Shown: in pieces, positions 54,201 through 61,400 of the stretch
Layout of the letters: each line of letters starts with the position of its first letter
How positions within the stretch are numbered: position 1 is the stretch's first letter
NCBI RefSeq assembly: GCF_007625205.1
Contig: NZ_VMNI01000008.1
Span: 1-64,000 of the forward strand
Length of the DNA stretch: 64,000 nucleotides
From: Denitromonas ohlonensis
GTDB taxonomy: Bacteria > Pseudomonadota > Gammaproteobacteria > Burkholderiales > Rhodocyclaceae
Direction: 5' to 3'
Made by a program: the position numbers and the translations under genes
Notes under the pieces: model-generated
What the model was told of the DNA's origin: nothing
The model's input: only the letters and a program-made list of their open reading frames with translations
Database searches by the model: none

Positions 54201-54244
54201 TCACGGCGCTCGACGCACTGCGATCAACACCCGACACACCCTAG
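51209..54244 (+). CDS. hybrid sensor histidine kinase (PAS-GAF-PAS-HisKA-HATPase-REC)
   Basis: The 1011-residue protein has two N-terminal helices (about 30-50 and 70-90), then PAS (about 110-225), GAF (about 240-400), PAS (about 405-525), a coiled coil, HisKA with His562 in [13 protein letters not shown], HATPase_c (DTGIGI, then GGSGLGLAI), and a receiver with Asp854 in [13 protein letters not shown]. The last 110 residues have no recognisable HPt. The start at 51209 overlaps the HD-GYP gene by 14 bases; the frame is open further upstream but without a better start. Its TAG stop lies in the CTAG target duplication of the adjacent MITE. Confidence 0.92.
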   Translation: MTPHKPSAPALDLPPADDTPSPPLAEQQRGRVLRIALIYALVAGLWIVFSDRIVEHLLSDPAHLAMANTLKGLAFVVVTTVLLYALVSRLIRQITQSAQTAYAAQAEGLQALSLLDAVVTGSKDAIFAKDLDGRYLLFNREAERLTGAEAETIIGQNDCAVFDPEAAAQVMANDRHVMASNAVVTFEEHLGTTDGDLVFMATKGPLHDADGRVIGLFGVSRDITPLHRAEKTLATQNQTLELVATGAPLADTLDALARAIEAQGSGMLVSILLLDAAQGRLFNGASPNLPPDYVAATDGAPIGDSAGSCGTAAFRGTQVIVEDIATDPLWANYAGLAAQYGLGACWSTPILAPDNTVLGTFAVYYTQPTAPSRWHLELIDHATHVAAIAIARNREESEIRKLSLAVAQSPESIVITDLEANIEYVNEAFTQISGYTAKEVLGQNPRILHSGKTPPEVHREMWATLDRGEVWRGQLYNKRKDGSEYTEFAIISPIRQPDGRITHYLAVKEDITEKKRVADELTRHRHHLEELVEARTAQLVEAQLEAESANRAKSAFLANMSHEIRTPMNAIVGLSHLLSRDHPTPKQAERLAKVEISARHLLTLLNDILDLSKIEAGKLQLEQLDFSIDTVLDQVHSLIATQAQDKSLAIEVDGIGHPLWVRGDPTRLRQALLNYAGNAVKFTEAGVITLRARLEGETPTHLNLRFEVSDTGIGITPEARRQLFNAFEQADASTTRKYGGSGLGLAITRRLAELMDGRVGVDSTPGLGSTFWITVRLPRGQARCRPAPQPSPPAPVTHDSPQNLRLLLAEDSEINREVALALLDAQGWHVDSAENGDVAVRMARAQPYALILMDVQMPVMDGLDATRAIRALPGYAATPILAMTANVFSQDQAACRAAGMNDFIPKPVEPAQLYEMLARWLPVDVDTAPPAPANPPAIAADPEAAARLLAELRPLLVASDMRANALLQSNAALIKACFGPAGQGLVSQVNRFNYPEAVTALDALRSTPDTP

Positions 54245-54404
54245 GAGCCTGTCGGACTTAAGGCTGATCTGCTGCGCCGGTGGGAGAGCGGTCCATATCC
54301 GGCCGATTTTTCGTTGTATAGCACCACCATGCGCCTCAAAACCGACCGAATCTGACCTCACTCTCCCACGCGGCTCACGACGATCACTCAAGTCCGACAG
54401 CCTT
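54245..54404. mobile_element. 160-bp MITE-like element with CTAG target duplication
   Basis: The ends are inverted repeats: GAGCCTGTCGGACTTAAG on the left and, read inward from the right, AAGGCTGTCGGACTTGAG. The similarity extends inward (GTGGGAGAGCGG against GTGGGAGAGTGA) to about 50 bases per side. CTAG flanks both sides (54241-54244 and 54405-54408), as expected for a 4-bp duplication at a CTAG-type target used by some IS5-family elements. No transposase frame fits in it. Both flanking convergent genes end with the TAG contained in these CTAG copies. Confidence 0.7.
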
Positions 54405-54956
54405 CTAGCGCGTCCCGATCCCGATATTGATGCCGATGCCCACCCCGGAGCCACTTCCGCCGCCGATCCCGAACCCGCCAAAAAACCGGCCGTCGCGCGG
54501 ATACTCGTAAGTGGTCGAGGTGCGCAGCACCACCTCGTCGCGAAAATGCACATTGAAATAGGTGGCCGTGCCGGGGTTGCCGATATTGCTGATATTCCAG
54601 TCATACACCGTCTCACCCGACAGCGAAAAATGCTCGACGCTGCGCTGCGGCCCGAGTTGGTCGATCACCTGCACCACCGTCATGCCCGGCCGGATGCGGG
54701 CCAGGCGGTCGGCGGCGAGGCCATCCCAGGTCTCGATCACCTGACCGGTCGCATCGAACTTCACCTGCACAAACGTGGTGCCGAAGGGCTGGGTGGCGTA
54801 TTGCCACAACTCACCCCCACCGGGCTGCACGATGATCCGGGTCGGCGCGCCATGCTCGGAGCGCACCTGCACCGCCGACTGCCCCGGCGCGATCGGCGGC
54901 CGCGTCGCGCAGGCCGACACACCCAACACCAGCAACACCGCCAGCCACATTTTCAT
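54405..54956 (-). CDS. BamE/SmpA-like lipoprotein with Gly-rich tail
   Basis: A 183-residue lipoprotein: signal peptide and lipobox GVSAC (Cys16). The body has two SmpA/OmlA-type repeats (QSAVQVRSEHGAPTRI and GMTVVQVIDQLGPQRSVEHF), each followed by a W-containing strand (LWQYATQPFG, VYDWNI). The tail is a Gly-rich stretch (FGGFGIGGGSGSGVGIG). The fold matches outer-membrane assembly-type BamE domains, but function is unproven. The start lies two bases after the stop of the paralogous lipoprotein gene. The stop codon is shared with the CTAG flank of the MITE. Confidence 0.8.
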   Translation of the reverse strand: MKMWLAVLLVLGVSACATRPPIAPGQSAVQVRSEHGAPTRIIVQPGGGELWQYATQPFGTTFVQVKFDATGQVIETWDGLAADRLARIRPGMTVVQVIDQLGPQRSVEHFSLSGETVYDWNISNIGNPGTATYFNVHFRDEVVLRTSTTYEYPRDGRFFGGFGIGGGSGSGVGIGINIGIGTR

Positions 54957-54958
54957 GA

Positions 54959-55447
54959 TCAGCGCCCCTTGTACTCGATGTCTCGGCCCGTGCGCACGAC
55001 CTGGCCCTTGGGATTGAAATAAACGTTGAAGAAGACCGGCTCGGCCCCGTTGCTATTGTCGATCAGCCAGTCCCAGACCGTCTCGTTCTTGAGTTGAAAG
55101 TACTGCGTCTTGGCCGGCTTGCCGAGCAGGCGGCGCACCTGATCCTGATTCAAGCCGGGCTGGATGCGGGCGAACTGCGCTTCGGTCAGCACCTGCTCGA
55201 CCTTCTGCACGATATTGCGGCCATCGACCGTGATCAGATAGCAGGTGGTGCCCTGCGGCTGCTGGGTGTACTCCCAGGTCACCGACCCATCCTCGTTGCG
55301 CCACTCGATCCCCGGCGGGCCGAGCTTGTCGCGCACCTCGAAGCCGGTCGACACGCCGGGCTTGAGGTCGTCGATGACGAACTGATCACACGCGCTGAGG
55401 CCGAACAGGCTCAGCACACCACACAGCAGGGACAGCAACTTCTTCAT
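54959..55447 (-). CDS. BamE/SmpA-like lipoprotein
   Basis: A 162-residue lipoprotein with lipobox GLSAC (Cys20). It shares with the next gene the order of SmpA/OmlA-type elements: PGVSTGFEVRDKLGPPGIEW, WEYTQQPQGTTCYL, then IQPGLNQDQVRRLLGKPAKTQYFQL and VWDWLI. The two proteins are tandem paralogues separated by two bases. The ATG at 55447 begins the signal peptide; GGAGGC precedes it. A role in outer-membrane protein handling is an inference from the fold. Confidence 0.82.
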   Translation of the reverse strand: MKKLLSLLCGVLSLFGLSACDQFVIDDLKPGVSTGFEVRDKLGPPGIEWRNEDGSVTWEYTQQPQGTTCYLITVDGRNIVQKVEQVLTEAQFARIQPGLNQDQVRRLLGKPAKTQYFQLKNETVWDWLIDNSNGAEPVFFNVYFNPKGQVVRTGRDIEYKGR

Positions 55448-55626
55448 GAGGCCTCCGTCGAAAATGGGCGGATCCGTGCGCCGCACGGCCCCCGGCGCTA
55501 GAATGGCGGGGGTTTGACGCAGCGTTTTCGCGATGTCGGCGGGATGCGCGAGCAGTTTGTTTCGCACCACACCGGCCAGCGTTAGTCCCATTTTGACACT
55601 CGATAGCTTCCAGGAGAGCTAGCAAA

Positions 55627-56739
55627 ATGCAAAAAACAGTACTCGCACTGGCCCTGTTCGGCCTCGGCCTCGGTGTTGCCCATGCTGACGCCGTCAAAAT
55701 CGGCCACGCCGGCCCGCTGACCGGCCCGATCGCCCACATTGGCAAGGACGGCGAGAACGGCGCCCGTCTGGCGGTTGAAGACGCCAACGCCGCCGGCGTC
55801 ATGATTGCCGGCAAGAAGGTCACCTTCGAGCTGATGGGCGAAGACGACCAGGCCGACCCGCGCATGGCCACCACCGCCGCCCAGCGTCTGGCCGATGCCG
55901 AAGTCGTCGGCGTGGTCGGTCACGTCACCTCCGGCGCCTCGATCCCCGCCTCGCGCGTGTATGAGCAGGCCGGCATTCCGGTCATCACGCCCTCGGCCAC
56001 GAACCCCAAACTGACCCGCCAGGGCTACAAGGTCACCTTCCGCGTCATCGCCAACGACCTGCAGCAGGGCGCCGCGATGGCCCAGTACGCCGCCGAATCG
56101 CTCAAGCTCAAGAAAGTCGCGATCATCGACGACCGCACCGCTTACGGCCAGGGTCTGGCCGATGCCTTCTCTGACGCGCTCAAAGGCTACGGCGTACAAG
56201 TGGTGGGCCGCGAATTCACCAACGACAAGGCCACCGACTTCATGGCCATCCTCACCAAGATCAAGGGCCAGCAGCCGGACGCGATCTTCTACGGCGGCAT
56301 GGACGCCCAGGCGGCCCCGATGCTGCGCCAGATGCGCCAGCTCGGCTACACCGGCAAGTTCCTCGGCGGTGACGGCGTGTGCACCGGCGAAATGCTCAAG
56401 CTCGGCGGCGAAGCGCTGAAGGAAGACACCTTCTGCTCGCAAGCCGGCATCCCGATGGAGAAAATGCCCAAGGGCGCCGACTTCAAGGCGCGCTTCAAGA
56501 AGCGCTTCAACACCGACGTGCAGCTCTACGCGCCCTACAGCTACGACGCCGCCATGGCGATGATCGAAGCCATGAAGGTGGCCGGCTCGACCGCACCGGC
56601 CAAGTACCTGCCGGCGCTGCAGAGCATTTCGTATGAAGGCGTGACCGGCCAGATCGCCTTCGACAAGTTCGGCGACATCAAGTCGGGCGGCACCACGCTG
56701 TTCCAGTTCAAGGACGGCAAGTGGGCCACCCTGAACTGA
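55627..56739 (+). CDS. LivK-type branched-chain amino acid ABC transporter substrate-binding protein
   Basis: A 370-residue periplasmic protein with a signal peptide ending VAHA (residue 20). The family start IGHAGPLTGPIAHIGKDGENGARLAVEDAN follows (two Peripla_BP_6 lobes), with VVGHVTSGASIPASRVYEQAGIPVITPSATNP near residue 97 and AIIDDRTAYGQGLADAF near residue 162. Strong ribosome binding site AGGAG upstream. No permease or ATPase genes follow; the gene ends in its own terminator, as is common for LivK/LivJ-type receptors that serve a distant LivHMGF. Confidence 0.93.
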   Translation: MQKTVLALALFGLGLGVAHADAVKIGHAGPLTGPIAHIGKDGENGARLAVEDANAAGVMIAGKKVTFELMGEDDQADPRMATTAAQRLADAEVVGVVGHVTSGASIPASRVYEQAGIPVITPSATNPKLTRQGYKVTFRVIANDLQQGAAMAQYAAESLKLKKVAIIDDRTAYGQGLADAFSDALKGYGVQVVGREFTNDKATDFMAILTKIKGQQPDAIFYGGMDAQAAPMLRQMRQLGYTGKFLGGDGVCTGEMLKLGGEALKEDTFCSQAGIPMEKMPKGADFKARFKKRFNTDVQLYAPYSYDAAMAMIEAMKVAGSTAPAKYLPALQSISYEGVTGQIAFDKFGDIKSGGTTLFQFKDGKWATLN

Positions 56740-56761
56740 TTCACGCTCAGTGACCCAAAAG

Positions 56762-56789
56762 GCCCGCCACCGCGATGGCGGGCTTTTTT
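56762..56789 (+). terminator. Rho-independent terminator after livK-type gene
   Basis: GCCCGCCA (56762-56769) pairs with TGGCGGGC (56776-56783), followed directly by six T residues. It is a classical intrinsic terminator separating the binding protein gene from the antiporter gene. Confidence 0.9.
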
Positions 56790-56814
56790 CGTCAAGGCAT
56801 TTCACGCCCGATCC

Positions 56815-57888
56815 ATGACACAACTCTTCTTTTTCCTTGCCGGCCTGATCGCCCTCACCGTCGGCGCCGACGTGCTGGTGCGGGGCGCCTCGCGCCTGGC
56901 GCTGTCCTTTGGCCTGTCGCCGCTGGTGGTCGGCCTGACCATCGTCGCCTTCGGCACCAGCGCGCCCGAGATCGCGGTGGCCATCGACGCCGCCATCGCC
57001 GGCCAGTCGGCGCTGACCATCGGCAATGTGGTCGGCAGCAACATCTGCAACCTGTTATTGATTCTCGGCATCGGCGCGCTGGTCACGCCGCTGTCGATTG
57101 CCGGGCAAGTCATCCGCCAGGAGGTGCCGGTCATGATCGGCGCCTCGGCGCTGGTCGTCGGCCTCGCCGCCAATGGCCAGATCGGCCAGGCCGAAGGCGG
57201 CTTGCTGCTCGCGCTGCTGATCGCCTATCTGATTTTTCTGGTGCGCCAGTCGCGCCGCGCCTCGCAGGCCGAACAGACCCATTTTGGCGATCTGGCCGCG
57301 CCGGGCGCCGATGGCCACTGGAGCCTGGATCTGCTCAAGGTCGCCGCCGGCCTCGGTTTGCTGGTGCTCGGCGCCGACTGGCTGGTCAACGCTGCGGTGT
57401 TCTTCGCCCGCTGGCTGGGCGTGGATGATCTGGTCATCGGCCTCACCGTGGTCGCCATCGGCACTTCGCTGCCCGAGATCGCCACCTCGGTCATGGCCGC
57501 GATCCGCGGCGAGCGCGACATGGCCATCGGCAACGCCGTGGGCAGCAATGTGTTCAATCTGCTCGGCTGCCTCGGTCTGGCCGGTCTGATTTCGCCCACC
57601 GGCCTGCCGGTGCCCGCCGCGGCCATCGACTTTGACCTGTGGGTCATGCTGGCCGTCGCGGTCGCCTGCCTGCCGGTGTTTCTCGTGCGCCGCGAGATCG
57701 CCCGCTGGGAAGGCGGCGTATTCATCGCCTACTACATTGCCTACGTGATCTACCTGGTGCTCGATGCCACCGGCAGCGGTGCGCTCAAGACCTTCACCAT
57801 CGCCATGCTGGGCTTTGCCCTGCCGCTCTCGGTCATCACCCTGATTGCCGTGAGCCTCCGCCAACGGCGTCGGGGCAAGCCCCGCTGA
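56815..57888 (+). CDS. CaCA-family calcium/sodium antiporter (YrbG-like)
   Basis: The 357-residue protein has ten helices in two inverted halves. The alpha-repeat motifs are GTSAPEIAVAIDA near residue 48 with GNVVGSNICNLLLILG, and GTSLPEIATSVMAA near residue 219 with GNAVGSNVFNLLGCLG. These glutamates bind Ca2+. The hydrophilic linker is short, as in YrbG and archaeal NCX. It should exchange cytosolic Ca2+ for Na+ or H+. Confidence 0.93.
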   Translation: MTQLFFFLAGLIALTVGADVLVRGASRLALSFGLSPLVVGLTIVAFGTSAPEIAVAIDAAIAGQSALTIGNVVGSNICNLLLILGIGALVTPLSIAGQVIRQEVPVMIGASALVVGLAANGQIGQAEGGLLLALLIAYLIFLVRQSRRASQAEQTHFGDLAAPGADGHWSLDLLKVAAGLGLLVLGADWLVNAAVFFARWLGVDDLVIGLTVVAIGTSLPEIATSVMAAIRGERDMAIGNAVGSNVFNLLGCLGLAGLISPTGLPVPAAAIDFDLWVMLAVAVACLPVFLVRREIARWEGGVFIAYYIAYVIYLVLDATGSGALKTFTIAMLGFALPLSVITLIAVSLRQRRRGKPR

Positions 57889-58414
57889 TCGCCAGCGGCC
57901 GATACGCCTCGCATCGGGCGTGCGCATCCCGCCGGGTGTAAAGCCATCCGTCACACCGCCATCGCGCACTCCGCCGAGACCCGCGCCAAACGGTCGTCGA
58001 AGGCCCGCCGGCGGCCGCGCCAATCCGTCGCAACAAGTCAAAAAGTGTCGGAATTTTTTACACTGCATGACCGTGACCTATGCCATCGGCAGCCATGATC
58101 GCTTATGTAACAATAGTTTGCACAGGGCGGTACATGTCTTGCTTCACCTCTCCATATTATTGACCTGCGTCAATTTGGCCGACGCACCTCCGTCAGCCAA
58201 TCCTCAAGAACACTGCACTCGAACGCCCCTGATACCGGCACTCAACAGCCAGACAGGGACCGCGGCAAGAACCGATGGCCCGATGCGCATGTTCACGGCC
58301 CCCACCGGCACTGCCTCAGCAATTCACTTCGCGGCGGGCTGAACGCCAAGTCCTGTCTCACCGGCGATGCGCCAGCATCCCCGCCCCCGCGATGCACCAA
58401 CCGGGAGAAGTACC
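57889..58414. other. long gene-free spacer upstream of giant adhesin gene
   Basis: No gene is supported in these 526 bases. An AT-rich stretch (about 58040-58160) contains a short inverted repeat (58044-58064) and TATTATTGACC, so promoter sequences for the adhesin gene probably lie there. A leader of over 200 bases would then precede the GTG start, suggesting post-transcriptional control. Confidence 0.55.
58044..58064. promoter_or_regulatory. inverted repeat AGTGT-N11-ACACT
   Basis: AGTGTCGGAATTTTTTACACT has perfect five-base arms around an AT-rich centre. Related GTGTCGGA-TTTTACAC sequences occur upstream of exopolysaccharide and PEP-CTERM genes in some betaproteobacteria, as far as I recall; whether this one is functional is unknown. 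Confidence 0.3.
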
Positions 58415-61400
58415 GTGAGTCAAGGGGCCCTGACCTATCTGCGTCGTCAATATCTTTGCGTATTGCGCCGCTGCGCCTTCCTGAATGCCTTTTCGAGCTG
58501 GCTGCTGCTCGCGGCCCCGATGGCCATGGCGGGACAACCCGGCATCGTCACCGACGGGCGCACCGCGACCACGCTGACGCAGGCCGGGGCGGTCACCGAC
58601 ATCACCACGGCGACGGTCAGAGGCAACAACGCCTTCAACTCCTTCTCGCGCTTCAACATCGGCTCGGGGCAAACGGTCAATCTGCACCTGCCGCAGCAAA
58701 CCGCCAACCTGCTCAATCTGGTGCGCAACGAACGCAGCCAGATCGACGGGGTGATGAACGCCTACAAAGACGGGCGCATCGGCGGCAACGTGTTCTTCTT
58801 CAACCCGCACGGCATGGTCGTGGGCGCGCAAGGGCAGATCAACGTGGGCAGCCTCACCGTGGCCACGCCGACACCGGCCTATATGGAGCGGCTGATCGGC
58901 CCGGGCGGGGCGATTGACGACGCAGCGGTCGATCAGGCCTTGCGTGGCGAGATCCCGCTGTCCGAATCCGGCCTGATCACGGTCAAGGGTTCGGTCAAGG
59001 CGGCGCGTGCGGTGCAGTTGGCCGCCGCTAACGTCAGCATCGTCGGCGGCGCCCGCATCGAAGCCGGCGCGGCAGCGCATGCCGGCTTTGGCGCACTGGT
59101 CAATATCGACGGCCTCGAAGCCGGCGCGCAGATGCTGCAGGACGGCGACACCGTGCGCATCGTCGCGGCCGATGCCGTGAACATCGCCGGTCTGGTCTCG
59201 GCCGATGGCGCGGCGGGCGAAGCCGCCGGCCGGGTGCGTATCGACGCCGGCGGCGACATCACCGTGGCCGACGGCGGCCGGGTGTCGGCCGATGGCCATG
59301 GCGCCAATTCGGACGGCGGCAAGATCCGCGTGTGGGCCGAGGGCACGGCCACGCTGGCCACCCAGGGCGAATTGTCGGCCCGCGGCGGCGAGATCTCCGG
59401 CGACGGCGGCCACATCGAATTCTCGGCTACCGACACTGTCCGCCTCGAAGGCGGCGCGCTCAAAGCCAATGCCACCAACGGCAAGCGCGGTTCGGTGCTG
59501 ATCGACCCCAACAACATCGAAGCAGTCACCGCCAACACCTACACCGACGGTGTCGACTTCACCCTGATCGCCAACGACACGATCACCGTCGAAAACAACA
59601 TCACCATCTCCACCCGCGACATCGCCAACCCCACCACCGGCAACCACGCCACCGACGCCTCGCAAGGCGACTCGGGCGACCTCACGCTGCGCGCCTCGAA
59701 TGTCGAGCTCAAAGCCGGCAGCCGTCTGCTCGCCCATGCCACACCGGGCCACACCGGCGGCGACGTCACGGTCGAAGGCCGCACGCTCGATGCCATCGGC
59801 GCCAACCGCGATGTGAACGCCAGCGTGTCGCTGACCGAAGCCACCGTCACCGGCAAGGACATCACCATCCGCTCGTCCGCCGAGACCTCGCTGGTGCAGG
59901 AGCTGCTCGAAAACAACCCGGCGCTGAGCGTGGCCGACGCCCAGCGCCAGATCGACCAGGAGCTGGACGACCCGATCGACGGCATCGGCGGCGCCTTCCT
60001 CAGCGTCACCACCAAAGCCACCGCCACCACCACGGTGCTGGGCAGCAAAGTCACCGGCAGCGGCAAGGTGAGCATCAGCAGCCACGCCGGCGCCCGCTCG
60101 GGCTTCGAGAAAATCGCTACCGCCACCACCACCATCGGCGACAGCGGCGCCATCAAGAGCGAGATCCGTGGCAACACGATCGACATCACCTCGACCGCCA
60201 CCACGTCGCTGTCCTACAAAATCCTCGGCACGGTCACCAAGTTGCTCGACCAGAGCTGGCTGCCCGACCCCGACGGCCCGCTGATCACCGCACTCGATGA
60301 CAACCTCTTCGACTTCAATTCCGTCCCGCTGGTGGCGCTGTCCACCGCCAAGGCCACCACGCTGATCGACGGCGCGTCGTTGATCATCGGCACCGACACG
60401 GTCACCATCGGCGCCGACGCCGACTCGGCCGCCAAGCCCACCTTCAGCAGCCCCTTCCTGTTCTCGGCGGCGTGGGGTGAATCCACCGCCGAGGCCCGCG
60501 CCCGCGTGGTCGGCACCGCCAACATCACCGCCACCAGCGCACTGACGGTGCAGGCCCACACCAACACCGAGATCGACGTGACCGCCACGGTCAATTCGAT
60601 CAACAAGCCGGTCGACGCCACTTTTGTGCGCGCCAACACGAACATCACCACAATCGCCGAAGTCGGCGACACCACCACGACCACCGGCGGCTCGATCAGC
60701 GTCGACGCGCAGACCGAGGCCGAAATCAACGCCGCCGCCGACGCCAAGAACACCGGCGGCAGCGGCGTCGGCCTGTCGCTGGCCATCAGCGAGACCACCT
60801 CGACCACCACCGCCACCCTGGGCGGCACGGCCGAAGCCACCACCGGCGACGTCAGCGTCACCGCCAATGCCGACATCGAAGAGGGCAACTCGGCCAACGC
60901 GGCGACGCTGGGCAACCCGTCGTCAATCTCGGCCAAGATCACCAACTTCAAGGCCGGCATCCAGCGCAATGTGGTGGGCGGCATTCTCAAGGCCACCGGC
61001 AAGATCAACCCGACCACCGCCGACCGCCTCACCAGCTTCCTCTTCCCGGGCATCAAGGAAGGCAAGTTCAACGCCGCCGGTGCGGTGGCGTGGACCACCG
61101 GCAACAACACCGCCACCGCCTCGATCGCGCCGCTGGCCGACGTGAAAGCCGCGGGCGGCATCTCGGTCACCGCCAAGGTCACCGACGACCCGAGCTCCAG
61201 CGCCGGCGCCAAGACCAGCTCCACCGGCTCGGCCGTGGGCGGCTCGGTGGCCTATGGCAGCTTTGTGAACACCGCCAATGCCTTCATCGGCAAGGGCGCC
61301 ACGGTCGACGCCAAGGGCGCGCTGCTGGTCGACGCGCAAACCCATGTGCCCTACCCCTGGCAGATCGACTGGGAAGATCCGGACGAGATCCTGAACTTCC

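Noticed and set aside
55593-55598. TTGACA as a -35 box for the LivK-type gene
   Set aside because: A -10 box at normal spacing would overlap the ribosome binding site and start codon.
58358-60559. Long minus-strand open frame of 733 codons opposite the adhesin gene, and similar ones at 60214-61224 and 62303-63631
   Set aside because: Their translations are Gly/Ala/Val-rich low-complexity sequences without domains; they mirror the strongly biased codons of the adhesin and have no ribosome binding sites.
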